Origin: a virus
IMG/VR virus record: IMGVR_UViG_3300032304_001710
Span: 1-58,261 of that record
Reading direction: 5' to 3' (one strand)
DNA length: 58,261 bases
Each line of letters opens with the position of its first letter. Positions within the stretch are counted from its first letter, which is position 1. Below the pieces are notes generated by a model. It searched no databases, was not told the origin of the DNA, and worked only from the letters and a program-made list of their open reading frames with translations. Position numbers and translations under genes: made by a program. Positions 19,143 through 27,318 of this stretch are shown here, one piece after another.

Positions 19143-19475
19143 ATGGAATTCCAACTTCCAACAGACGAAGAATGTCAAATCGTAGTCAAAGACAGTGACG
19201 GAAATGCTTTATGTACTCTTGATTGTCTTGACGTTGTTATTATCAGACAGCAAGCAATTGAGGAAGCCGAGAAACTTGGTCTTGACGATTATTGGGAGTT
19301 AGTACTAGATAAACTAGCTTCTAAATTCAACCTTAGTATCAAACACAAGTCATCAGCTTTAGCTTTGTATGCTCAGGCTAACGATATGCTAGTTGATATC
19401 AAAAAAAAATCCTACCTATCGCCGAGTCCGTTAGATTCTTCGGACTCCCTACAGGATGGGGACCAAGACAGCTAA
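19143..19475 (+). CDS. Tail assembly chaperone, short form (gpG-like)
   Basis: A 110-residue acidic and helical protein. Codons 87-89 are AAA AAA AAA, a nine-A run at 19401-19409, which is a classical slippery site. The zero-frame product ends soon after (LDSSDSLQDGDQDS). Size, acid character and the slippery run match the short member of a G/GT tail chaperone pair, which coats the tape measure protein during tail assembly. It lies after the tape measure gene rather than before it. Confidence 0.75.
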   Translation: MEFQLPTDEECQIVVKDSDGNALCTLDCLDVVIIRQQAIEEAEKLGLDDYWELVLDKLASKFNLSIKHKSSALALYAQANDMLVDIKKKSYLSPSPLDSSDSLQDGDQDS

Positions 19476-19657
19476 GGTTACTTAGTCTTGTTATGCCGAT
19501 GCTGAAAGCTAGAGAGCGACTAAAAGAGTTAGAAGCTATAAACGCTTCTAACATTTATGAAGTTCACTACACAGCATTCGAAGATAACGAAGCAGCGTTG
19601 AGAATTCAAGACAGATGGATAATGCAAGAAACAATCGATAAGAGTAGGAACAGCTAG
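19143..19657 (+). CDS. Tail assembly chaperone, -1 frameshift form (gpGT-like)
   Basis: Slipping back one base on the A run at 19401-19409 continues in an open frame for 82 codons (from 19409) to the TAG at 19655. The extension has ESVRFFGLPTGWGPRQLRLL, then helices (LKARERLKELEAINASNIYE, ALRIQDRWIMQETIDKS), of the kind seen in phage chaperone T domains. The fusion would have about 171 residues. The extension lies exactly in the gap before the portal gene, which otherwise lacks a gene. Seen directly: A run and open frame. Inferred: slippage in vivo. Confidence 0.8.
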
Positions 19658-19659
19658 AT

Positions 19660-20934
19660 ATGACACACAACAATCCAGTATCCAATACCCAAGAGATGCT
19701 GAACGCATACGCTAGTAACCCTTACGGTACTATTGCTAGTAACTCGCCACTCCCTCTGTATGATCCTCAGTATGGCCATAACATCCCAATGTTTAACCGT
19801 ACCACCATCCCAGTCATGCTACGTGATGGGCGGATTCGAATCGGTCTTCAAATGCTCAAAGGACCTATTCAGTACTACACAGTTTTTATGTCAGCAGAGA
19901 AAAGTAAGAGTCCTGCACTTATTGACTTACTAAAAGCCAATGGTGCTAACTTCATGTATAGAGTATCTGCTAAAAATCCTGAAGTTGAAGAATTCATTCT
20001 AAAGACTCTTAAACGGTTCTGGTCACGTGGACTTGATGAAGCATTGACTTGTATTGAATGGGGATTTTCATGCAACCAAGTTGTGTACAAACTCGACGAA
20101 GATAAACGCTTACAATATGACTACTTAAAGCTGTACTCAACAGATTCAGTACGTCCTTTGTTCTTCGAGCACAAGTTAGTCGGTTCTCACATAAAAGGAA
20201 TAGTAGGGCATCCAAATGGTAAAGACCTTCTATTCCCTAAAGTCTTATGGCATATCCATAACCGTAAGCATAATAGTACCTATGGTCAATCTCGTTTAGA
20301 ATGGTGTAGTATTCCTTGGCATGAGTCCTACGTATGCTATGGTGCTAGAGACATACGTAGAACATGGTTCATAAAAAACGCTTTTGATGGTGGCGAAATG
20401 CGTTACCCAATTGGCAAAACCAAGATTGGTACAACAGAAGTAGACAACCTTGATCTAGCTGTAAAGATGATGTCTAATCTCCGTACTGGTGGCTACAGAG
20501 TATTTCCAGATGATATCAACGCTTCATCAGGCCAACAGAAATGGGCGTACACTCCACCAGCAGCTAACATCACTCCAAATGGATTAATGGAGTACCCAAG
20601 AGAGCTACGGTACGAGATCATAGAAGCTCTTGGTATTCCACCTGAAGTAATAGAATCCCAAGGTGACAATACTATGGGTTCAGCAACAGGTCGTAAAGTA
20701 CCTATGATGCTGTATTTTAGTACATTAGCTAGTTTAGCAGATGAAGCTATCTACGATTTTGATATTCAAGTACTAAAATACCTAATACTTGTCAACTTCA
20801 AAACAACTAACTATTCTATTGAACGTGTATCTCTTGAAGATGCTGAAATAGAACCTAGTGTCAATCAAATACCAAAAGGTGGCACTACTGATCTAGTTAG
20901 TCAAACTGAAGAAGATACCGGATTGACTATCTAA
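19660..20934 (+). CDS. Portal protein
   Basis: A 424-residue protein beginning 2 nt after the frameshift product. It matches Mu gp29/DUF935-like portals: HNSTYGQSRLEW, a DIRRTWFIKNAFDGGEMRYP segment, and a helical C-terminus with LGIPPEVIESQGD. Portals form the dodecamer at the head vertex used for DNA entry. Here the gene is in the tail cluster, far from the terminase at 56 kb, which is an unusual order. Confidence 0.75.
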   Translation: MTHNNPVSNTQEMLNAYASNPYGTIASNSPLPLYDPQYGHNIPMFNRTTIPVMLRDGRIRIGLQMLKGPIQYYTVFMSAEKSKSPALIDLLKANGANFMYRVSAKNPEVEEFILKTLKRFWSRGLDEALTCIEWGFSCNQVVYKLDEDKRLQYDYLKLYSTDSVRPLFFEHKLVGSHIKGIVGHPNGKDLLFPKVLWHIHNRKHNSTYGQSRLEWCSIPWHESYVCYGARDIRRTWFIKNAFDGGEMRYPIGKTKIGTTEVDNLDLAVKMMSNLRTGGYRVFPDDINASSGQQKWAYTPPAANITPNGLMEYPRELRYEIIEALGIPPEVIESQGDNTMGSATGRKVPMMLYFSTLASLADEAIYDFDIQVLKYLILVNFKTTNYSIERVSLEDAEIEPSVNQIPKGGTTDLVSQTEEDTGLTI

Positions 20935-20957
20935 TAAATTCCACATTGCACAGAGGT
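20932..20957 (+). promoter_or_regulatory. TAATAAATT-ATTGCA element
   Basis: TAATAAATTCCACATTGCAC then AGAGGTA, starting at the stop region of the portal gene and ending just before the GTG at 20963. Confidence 0.7.
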
Positions 20958-20962
20958 ACACC

Positions 20963-22519
20963 GTGTTCAAAGTAGCTGTAATTGATACAAGAGTGGCACA
21001 AGCAACAAAATTCATTCAAGTAAAAGATCATACGTATCTAGCTGAACATTTAGAACGTATCGGTATTACTCTTGAAGAACTGAACTTTTTTACTTGGCAA
21101 GCATTCCCAAATCGTAGCTACGGTAAGTTTTTAGTATCTGAAAAAGAATGGTCAGAAATTATCGGAGCACCTGCTACAGGTAATCGTAAGGCTAGACTTA
21201 TAATTGAAGATGCTAACAACACCAAAGAATTTTCTAACTTAGATATAGTTAGTACTTCTGTACTTATGACTCCTATTTACCCTACTGGAGTAAACGGTCA
21301 AGATGGTTCTCGTATACTAATACTAGAACTAGAACATACTGCTGATAAGTATCATAGACACAATAGGGTATTCAAACAGTACCAGAATTACTCAGACTTA
21401 GTTGACGAATTCATAGACGAACAGCCAAAACTTAGAATACCTGAAGTGTACAACCAACACGTTGTAGCAGACGTACCACTTATTGAGTACTTAGCCCATA
21501 TAGCTGCTTCTAACTTCTTCACTGTATTTCTTCCTCCAGCAAATATATTACATTTAACAGGACTAAATTTCAAACCTAAGTTGACAGATGCTAAGTTTAA
21601 TTTTCCAACTAATATGCAATTACTTTACACAAAGACTTTTAGTTTAGCTAAAGCCTTAAAGTTCAAAGTAATTATCAAAGACGACAGAGAATGCGAAGCA
21701 ATGGGAGATGCTAACCAGTTAGGCTCATGTGCAACAAAATACTATGAATCTGAACCTAAAGAAATAACTCTATCAGATAATATTTACAAATCTCCAATCA
21801 ACGCAAACACAGACATTCAAAACATTGAAGTAGTTATACCTTACGCTCTTATAAATCATATAGCTGAAGACATAACATCAGGATCAGGGGATGCTGAAGT
21901 AAACGCATTCGCTGATGACATTGAACCGAACGCAAAAACTAGACTACTCAGAAACATAGATGTTATCTACCAAGGACTAGTTCCAGGCGATATCACTAAC
22001 GATATCCAATCAATCACTTACTACTTTCAAGACAACAACCACGGTCTTAGAACAAGATTAAAATCCATTCCCTGGGAAATGCCTACTTCCCAATCGTGGA
22101 TACGTCATCCTGTTGCAACAGAAGCAATTTACAAAGCGTTCTTATTAACCGACATGGGTACTGGTGGTAATGAACTGACTAATGTAGCTACAGCCGTTAT
22201 ATTAAATATGCAAGGAAAATTAGTAGAAATAGAAAAAGAAGTATTCGATAGTACAGGTATCTTTGCAGAAGCGGTGGCTGGTATGACTATTCTTGTATCA
22301 AGAGACAGATCGAATTGTCGGTTCCACACATTACAGTCTCAGTGTATACCTGATAGTGGTCAAACACCACCAATAGGTAGATGTTGTGTAAGTTTTCAAA
22401 TTGAAAATGGTCCTGGCTTAAATCACTGTATAGATACTACTCAACAAGTTTGTCTAAAGTTGAATGGTGTCTGGACACTAGGCCAAACGTGTGCAGCTAA
22501 TCCTTGTGGAGGTCAATAA
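20963..22519 (+). CDS. Virion-associated protein with Cys-rich C-terminal motif
   Basis: A 518-residue protein from GTG, preceded by the TAATAAATT-ATTGCA element. The main body is alpha/beta with no enzyme motif noticed. The last 55 residues are Cys-rich (GRCCVSF, HCIDTTQQVCLKLNG, VWTLGQTCAANPC), a module I associate with planctomycete and planctomycete-phage proteins and probably disulfide-bonded outside the cell. It may be an adhesin or fibre part. Confidence 0.45.
   Translation: MFKVAVIDTRVAQATKFIQVKDHTYLAEHLERIGITLEELNFFTWQAFPNRSYGKFLVSEKEWSEIIGAPATGNRKARLIIEDANNTKEFSNLDIVSTSVLMTPIYPTGVNGQDGSRILILELEHTADKYHRHNRVFKQYQNYSDLVDEFIDEQPKLRIPEVYNQHVVADVPLIEYLAHIAASNFFTVFLPPANILHLTGLNFKPKLTDAKFNFPTNMQLLYTKTFSLAKALKFKVIIKDDRECEAMGDANQLGSCATKYYESEPKEITLSDNIYKSPINANTDIQNIEVVIPYALINHIAEDITSGSGDAEVNAFADDIEPNAKTRLLRNIDVIYQGLVPGDITNDIQSITYYFQDNNHGLRTRLKSIPWEMPTSQSWIRHPVATEAIYKAFLLTDMGTGGNELTNVATAVILNMQGKLVEIEKEVFDSTGIFAEAVAGMTILVSRDRSNCRFHTLQSQCIPDSGQTPPIGRCCVSFQIENGPGLNHCIDTTQQVCLKLNGVWTLGQTCAANPCGGQ
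21524..21542 (+). repeat. Weak pyrimidine-CCAG copy
   Basis: TTTCTTCCTCCAGCAAA; the base after CCAG differs from the consensus. Confidence 0.4.
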
Positions 22520-22521
22520 TT

Positions 22522-23784
22522 ATGGGTTGGTATCCTTGTGAATGTTGTGGGTCTTGTTGTACTGATCCAACACTAGGTTGCGGTTGTATATGCGTCGGTA
22601 AAAACCCATGTAGTACAACTTTAACTATTAACGGTAATCATCCAGCAGTTTTAAGGTTTCCAATTTCTTACACAAGAAACCCATTAAGCAATACAAATCA
22701 AATAGCTTTTTGTGGCCTAGAAGGTTGCTCTACTATTAATAGAGCTGCATCAATAGGTCATACATTTATTAAAGAATGGACTGAACAAGAACGATTATGG
22801 GATGGTATACAAGCTAATTGCTACTTTTGTTGTCCTGAGTTCATTGATGACTTTGGTACTGAAGTTCCTTATTTACTATCTACAATTGAAGGTAGAGGAG
22901 TTTACGTAGCTTCAAGATGCTACAAAGCAATTATACGCTACATGAATCTTGACGTATCAATTAGACAAGGTAAACAAGTCATAAATAATGAAGATGTTTG
23001 CGGTGTGTACGTAATAGCTAAACTAACTTTTAGAAGACATTTTAATTACTTAGAAAACGCATGTGAATACAAGTATGCAAAAATTGTTCCTTCTGAAGTT
23101 CCTTGTTTGGCTGTATTCCCACCACCAGACCTTACCCCAAAAGAAAGAGCTTGTTCATATTGTAGACCTGGTGGTGGTCCTTTTACTCCTGGAGCAGACT
23201 ATTCTACTCAACCATTCCCCACAGTACCTTCATGTCCTACACCTGAATGGGGTGGAGACAATCCACCAAACGATCCATCCAACCCAGTATTTGACAACAT
23301 ATACTGTTTAGGAAGATCAAAGTTTGTACCATTTATAAATAGCGTATCTTGTAAAAGTGAAACATTCACAGTAACATTAGGTCCAGAGCACAATACTTTA
23401 TCAGGAAGTAATTGTTGCGGACCACTAGGAGATAGAGCTGTTCCATCAGATGTTTACTATGATTACCAGTTACCGGATATTGATTATCCTTGTGGTTCTT
23501 TTACAAACTGTAGGGGTCAGTTCAACATGGGACCTACTTATGGTAATTGGTTAGGTCTTAATAGCACTTTTCCAGGTCTTGGTTTTGGAAATTTAGCTGG
23601 TAATCTATCAAACTGTACAAGCCCAGCAAATAGCCTTACCGATCCAGTTATACAACAATGTCAAACTTGTGAAATAACTCAACGCAATAGAGGTAAAAAC
23701 TTAGTTAGACCTATACCTAAAAATACACTACTGTTTGGAGAGGCAAACGATCAATGGTCATTGAACATCCTTTGTTCCGATTAG
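22522..23784 (+). CDS. Cys-rich virion or secreted protein
   Basis: A 420-residue protein from the ATG at 22522; an upstream TTG is possible but overlaps the previous gene. The start is full of Cys (CECCGSCC, GCGCIC) and Cys continues through the protein, with Pro-rich linkers near residue 200 (PPPDLTPKERACSYC). Such Cys-dense chains may bind metal or form disulfides in mature particles. The gene overlaps the next by 31 nt. No family assigned. Confidence 0.5.
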   Translation: MGWYPCECCGSCCTDPTLGCGCICVGKNPCSTTLTINGNHPAVLRFPISYTRNPLSNTNQIAFCGLEGCSTINRAASIGHTFIKEWTEQERLWDGIQANCYFCCPEFIDDFGTEVPYLLSTIEGRGVYVASRCYKAIIRYMNLDVSIRQGKQVINNEDVCGVYVIAKLTFRRHFNYLENACEYKYAKIVPSEVPCLAVFPPPDLTPKERACSYCRPGGGPFTPGADYSTQPFPTVPSCPTPEWGGDNPPNDPSNPVFDNIYCLGRSKFVPFINSVSCKSETFTVTLGPEHNTLSGSNCCGPLGDRAVPSDVYYDYQLPDIDYPCGSFTNCRGQFNMGPTYGNWLGLNSTFPGLGFGNLAGNLSNCTSPANSLTDPVIQQCQTCEITQRNRGKNLVRPIPKNTLLFGEANDQWSLNILCSD

Positions 23785-24134
23785 TACACGTACCACCAAC
23801 TTCAGAGTACGTTCCTATTGAATTTCCAACACAGCCTTACGTAGATCATACGGCTATTCAAGGCAGAGCAGCTTGGAAAGAAAAACATACGTACTTAGGA
23901 TGCGATCCAGTTTGGCATTCATTATGGGAACTTACAATTCCAAAAACGGATTGTCTTTGTAACGAACATTATGTTAAATTCAAGAAACAAAATCCTCCTG
24001 ATTTTTCTTCTCCAGAAAATTACTTCAGGTGGGGAGTTTGGTTGCATAATGAAATTAATGAGAGACTAGGAAAGCAACAAGTAACTTTGAAAGAAGCAAT
24101 TCAATTATGGAACAGAACTGATGTTACAGCATAA
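23754..24134 (+). CDS. Small Erv/Alr-like phage protein
   Basis: A 126-residue protein. YFRWGVWLHNEINERLGKQQ is a motif common in small phage proteins with an Erv1/Alr sulfhydryl-oxidase-like helical fold (HN..N..LGK). The redox pair is not clear; only GCDPVW and CLC are present, so activity is uncertain. Location after two Cys-rich virion genes makes a disulfide-related role attractive but unproven. A pyrimidine-CCAG copy is read as DFSSPEN. Confidence 0.5.
   Translation: MVIEHPLFRLVHVPPTSEYVPIEFPTQPYVDHTAIQGRAAWKEKHTYLGCDPVWHSLWELTIPKTDCLCNEHYVKFKKQNPPDFSSPENYFRWGVWLHNEINERLGKQQVTLKEAIQLWNRTDVTA
24002..24018 (+). repeat. Pyrimidine-CCAGAAA element
   Basis: TTTTTCTTCTCCAGAAA in the Erv-like gene, read FSSPEN. 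Confidence 0.8.
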
Positions 24135-24456
24135 ACAAGATTTAGGATTTAGACTAGCAGAATCGTTTAAACGATTCGTAGCAATAGAAAGTCAAAACAG
24201 TCCTTGTTGTAGTATAGTGCATACCGTTAATCAATTAGGTCCAGAACTTACTATTAAGTATATGGACGCAGTACTAAACGCTATAAAAAGTACGCCCGAA
24301 TACATAGCTAATAGTAGGATGGTTTCCGATCGTCTTTTACGTTTGTTTGTCAGAAGTGCAGTTAGGAAAACCCTACTTGACATTACTGACAAACCATTTA
24401 CAATGTACCTACCTTCATTCAAAAGAGAATCGAACGATGCCACTAAACCCAGGTAA
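24121..24456 (+). CDS. Hypothetical helical protein
   Basis: A 111-residue protein overlapping the previous gene by 14 nt and the next by 20 nt. Predicted mainly helical with a basic end (SVRKTLLDITDKPFTMYLPS region). No motif recognised. Overlaps on both sides support a translated gene in the same transcript. Confidence 0.55.
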   Translation: MLQHKQDLGFRLAESFKRFVAIESQNSPCCSIVHTVNQLGPELTIKYMDAVLNAIKSTPEYIANSRMVSDRLLRLFVRSAVRKTLLDITDKPFTMYLPSFKRESNDATKPR

Positions 24457-24601
24457 ATCACGAGCGACACTTTTCAAGAACATTCGAAAAGAAATGCTCA
24501 AAGGAAAGCCTCAAAATCAAGCGATAGCAATCGCAATGAACAAAGCAGGAATGAGCAAAGGAAACTCGAAAGCCAAAGCCAAGAAAGGTAAGTCCCGATG
24601 A
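24437..24601 (+). CDS. DUF6496-like small basic protein
   Basis: A 54-residue Lys-rich protein. MPLNPGKSRATLFKNIRKEM followed by KPQNQAIAIAMNKAG is the pattern of a small phage family (DUF6496-like). The ATG at 24437 begins the conserved part; longer starts run into the previous gene. Function unknown. The tail is Lys/Ala/Ser-rich. Confidence 0.65.
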   Translation: MPLNPGKSRATLFKNIRKEMLKGKPQNQAIAIAMNKAGMSKGNSKAKAKKGKSR

Positions 24602-24729
24602 AAAATCGATGCTGGAAAGGGTACGAGCCTGTAAAGGGTAAGAAACCTTATAGCGATAATAGCTGTAAGAAGTCTTCAACTAAACCAAAGAGTAAGTCAA
24701 ATGCAAAACCAAAAAGCAAAAGCAAGTAA
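24598..24729 (+). CDS. Tiny Lys-rich protein (CWKGYEPV type)
   Basis: A 43-residue protein coupled to the previous gene by ATGA. The start MKNRCWKGYEPVKGKKPYSD with a later Cys matches tiny phage proteins of the KCWKGYEPVPGKKPY kind. The C-terminus is Lys/Ser/Pro-rich. Function unknown. It is easily missed because of its size. Confidence 0.6.
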   Translation: MKNRCWKGYEPVKGKKPYSDNSCKKSSTKPKSKSNAKPKSKSK

Positions 24730-24844
24730 GTTTTGTGAATGCGAACATTCAAAAGTTAAACAACCAAAGAAAGTTAAATCATCATGCCAAAAAAATCCGC
24801 AGCGTGGCAACGCAAAGAAGGTAAAAACTCCGAAGGGGGATTGA
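24701..24844 (+). CDS. Possible tiny Cys-containing ORF
   Basis: An open frame of 47 codons overlapping both neighbours in another frame (MQNQKAKASKFCECEHSKV at the start). Cys and His residues (CECEH, then C) could bind metal, but the sequence composition is dominated by the overlapping Lys-rich genes. It may be a chance frame. Confidence 0.2.
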   Translation: MQNQKAKASKFCECEHSKVKQPKKVKSSCQKNPQRGNAKKVKTPKGD

Positions 24845-25062
24845 ACGAAAAAGGTAGAAAGTCTTATGAACGAGAAAACTCAGGTTCCAATCTAAAACCC
24901 CCTGTAAAGAAGGAACAAGCCAAAAAGTCTAAAGCTTCCGCAGGCAGACGAAAAAGTTTTTGTAGTCGAATGAAAGGTATGAAATCAAAACTTACTTCTT
25001 CTAAGACTGCAAATGATCCTAATAGCAGAATCAATAAATCCCTACGTGCATGGGACTGCTAA
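24784..25062 (+). CDS. DUF6321-like small basic protein
   Basis: A 92-residue protein. KKSAAWQRKEGKNSEGGLNE, GRRKSFCSRMKGMKSKLTSS and TANDPNSRINKSLRAWDC match a well-conserved phage family (DUF6321-like). It is strongly basic with likely nucleic acid contact. The molecular role is unknown. No clear Shine-Dalgarno; the ATG follows ATC. Confidence 0.75.
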   Translation: MPKKSAAWQRKEGKNSEGGLNEKGRKSYERENSGSNLKPPVKKEQAKKSKASAGRRKSFCSRMKGMKSKLTSSKTANDPNSRINKSLRAWDC

Positions 25063-25098
25063 GCATTAACTAATCATAACTCAAACATTGAACAAACA

Positions 25099-25485
25099 AT
25101 GAGCACCGATCAACAATTTTCCGAAAACCTTAGCAACAAGTACTCCAAGTTCGTTAAGTCTAGAACTAAACCATCATCTGATGTTGTAAAAACATTTAAT
25201 GCTTCTAAAGCAGCATTAGTTCATGCAGTACTTGGAGTTTCAGGTGAAGCTGGTGAGCTTCTTGACGCTATCAAAAAAGTAGTTATTTACGATAAAGAAC
25301 TCGATATTGACAACATAGTTGAAGAACTTGGTGATATTGAGTTTTATATGGAACTGCTTCGTCAAGAACTAGGCTTAACCAGAGAGTTCATAATTCTCAA
25401 AAACATAAGTAAACTTGAGAAGAGATATCCAACTAAGTACAGTGACAAAGACGCATTGGAACGTAAAGATAAAGTAGGTGAATAG
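25099..25485 (+). CDS. MazG-like nucleotide pyrophosphohydrolase
   Basis: A 128-residue protein with the MazG metal-binding helices: VSGEAGELLDAIKK (GE..E) and NIVEELGDIEFYMELL (EE..D). Relatives hydrolyse nucleoside triphosphates to monophosphates and pyrophosphate, and phage versions are thought to adjust nucleotide pools or alarmone levels. It opens the replication module. Confidence 0.75.
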   Translation: MSTDQQFSENLSNKYSKFVKSRTKPSSDVVKTFNASKAALVHAVLGVSGEAGELLDAIKKVVIYDKELDIDNIVEELGDIEFYMELLRQELGLTREFIILKNISKLEKRYPTKYSDKDALERKDKVGE

Positions 25486-25487
25486 TT

Positions 25488-26168
25488 ATGTATAAAGACG
25501 AAGCTAATTACATACTGTCACAATCTCTTGATCCAGAAATGCCTATTCTAAATCGTAAACTACCAAGACCTAAACACGGTACTGGTGGTAGAGTCACTAA
25601 TCTTACTCAAGGAGTTTGGTTTGATGCTCTTTTTGAATTGAATGAGAAAAACGCTATACTTGGCAATTATCAAAAAATAATAACTGATTCTGTCATATTA
25701 GCTAACTGGGCTAAAGAGTATGAAGGCAAAGGTATCAATCCAAAAACAGGTCTAAAGATTGGTGGTGGTCTGACTTCTGGTAAACTGTCTATTGGTATGT
25801 ACCGTAACAAGTACCGCAATGCTAGACTCTACGATACTCAGATCAAACCGTATCTCATATCTCTAAAGTACTGTTCACAAAAGTATCCTTGTAGAGAAAA
25901 GACTAAAGCAGTAATACCACTGACTTTAGACGAAATTCGAGAACTATGTATGCAATGTAAAATTGCAGATCCAAGATTCTTCACACCAAAAGAAATAGCA
26001 GACATCAAAACATACGCAGACAAAAATGGAGAGCGTAATCTTTGGGGTATTCCTGCTAAGTCTCAATGGGAAGAATTAAACAAGTCCGTTCCAGGTGGAA
26101 TATATAGACGTTACAAACTTTACAACGAAGTGTATGATCCTACTTCTTGGTCCCCTCTTACTTGGTAA
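25488..26168 (+). CDS. Hypothetical protein in replication module
   Basis: A 226-residue protein 2 nt after the MazG-like gene. No motif recognised. Contains LSIGMYRNKYRNARLYDTQI and a C-terminal segment rich in Tyr and Arg. Its place before a RecB-type nuclease suggests a DNA-metabolism partner. Confidence 0.5.
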   Translation: MYKDEANYILSQSLDPEMPILNRKLPRPKHGTGGRVTNLTQGVWFDALFELNEKNAILGNYQKIITDSVILANWAKEYEGKGINPKTGLKIGGGLTSGKLSIGMYRNKYRNARLYDTQIKPYLISLKYCSQKYPCREKTKAVIPLTLDEIRELCMQCKIADPRFFTPKEIADIKTYADKNGERNLWGIPAKSQWEELNKSVPGGIYRRYKLYNEVYDPTSWSPLTW

Positions 26169-26177
26169 TTATTAACA

Positions 26178-27230
26178 ATGCCTAAAGCGAAACGAAAACC
26201 TACATGGGATTTATATAGAGACGGAATATCCTATTCTCTTCTTTGTAAATTCAGAAATTGTAGAGAACGGTTCCGTGTCTCAACAGTAGAAGGGTTACGT
26301 CCTTCTGATCGTAAAGACGCAATGGACTTCGGTACAATATTTCATAAAGCCTTAGAGTACACAGCACAAAACAAAACAACATCGCAAGTAATTACGCAAT
26401 TACTAAAGTTTTATCAAAAGTCTTCTATGGACCCAATGCTTGTAAAGCAAGCATGTATCCTAGTACCACACTACAACAAGTACTACTCAACTGAGAAACA
26501 CAACTACGTAGCTCAAGAAGAAGTATTCGACGTTCCTTACAAGTCCACTACAACAGGTAGAATAATTCGTCTACGTGGTAGAAGAGACGAAATGTTTGAA
26601 CGTAAAAAAGCATTGTGGTTACAAGAGAACAAAACGAAGACTACTATCGACGAAAACAAAATCATAGCTACTCTTCCGTTCGATCTTCAAACCATGCTCT
26701 ATGTTTACTCAATGACACACGATTATCCCGGTCGAAAGATTGGAGGTATCCTATACAATGTTATTCGTCGTCCAGGTCAAAAACAGAAACAAAAAGAATC
26801 TGACAATGAGTTTCTACAACGTATAAATAGTGAGATAGCGGCAGATGTTGATAACTCTCTAGCTAACAACGAAATGTCACACTATTTCAAACGATACGAA
26901 ATAGAGCTAGGCCCATCGGACATTAATAACTTCTACCATCGAACATTGGTTCCAATGATCGAGAGCGTAGTAGTATGGTGGGAGTCCATTAAATCGGACC
27001 CGTTCAATCCCTGGGTGGACGAGCAGGGAAAACCAAATCCTCACCACTTCCAAACACCGTTCGGAATATACGATCCAATGACTTTAGGCGTAGGCGACTA
27101 CTTCGACTACGTAACAAGCGGGTCCAAATTAGGATTAGAGCAGATAGAAACGTGCTTCCCAGAGCTACAGGGGGAACAAGGCCAATCAAAAAGCCAAGAA
27201 AACCCTAAGAAAAAATTATCTAAAAAATAG
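26178..27230 (+). CDS. PD-(D/E)XK exonuclease (RecB/Cas4-like)
   Basis: A 350-residue protein. SYSLLCKFRNCRERFRV near the start and MDFGTIFHKAL at about 51-61 match the first motifs of RecB-type nucleases. RLRGRRDEMFERKKALWLQE followed by NKTKT, at about 130-155, holds the catalytic D...ExK. Probably a 5'-3' exonuclease for recombination or replication. It is followed by a Sak4-like recombinase, the expected pairing. Confidence 0.7.
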   Translation: MPKAKRKPTWDLYRDGISYSLLCKFRNCRERFRVSTVEGLRPSDRKDAMDFGTIFHKALEYTAQNKTTSQVITQLLKFYQKSSMDPMLVKQACILVPHYNKYYSTEKHNYVAQEEVFDVPYKSTTTGRIIRLRGRRDEMFERKKALWLQENKTKTTIDENKIIATLPFDLQTMLYVYSMTHDYPGRKIGGILYNVIRRPGQKQKQKESDNEFLQRINSEIAADVDNSLANNEMSHYFKRYEIELGPSDINNFYHRTLVPMIESVVVWWESIKSDPFNPWVDEQGKPNPHHFQTPFGIYDPMTLGVGDYFDYVTSGSKLGLEQIETCFPELQGEQGQSKSQENPKKKLSKK

Positions 27231-27254
27231 TTGTAAAAAATAATCCCCTCGGTC

Positions 27255-27283
27255 TTGACATTCAAATATCGTACAACTAGAAT
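27255..27283 (+). promoter_or_regulatory. Sigma70-type promoter before the Sak4-like gene
   Basis: TTGACA (27255-27260), 17-nt spacer, TAGAAT (27278-27283). Downstream there is AAAGGAAACGGAG just before the ATG at 27319. This is the best promoter match in the + strand replication region. Confidence 0.8.
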
Positions 27284-27318
27284 GCTACTCCCTTCAACGA
27301 ACGAAAGGAAACGGAGCT

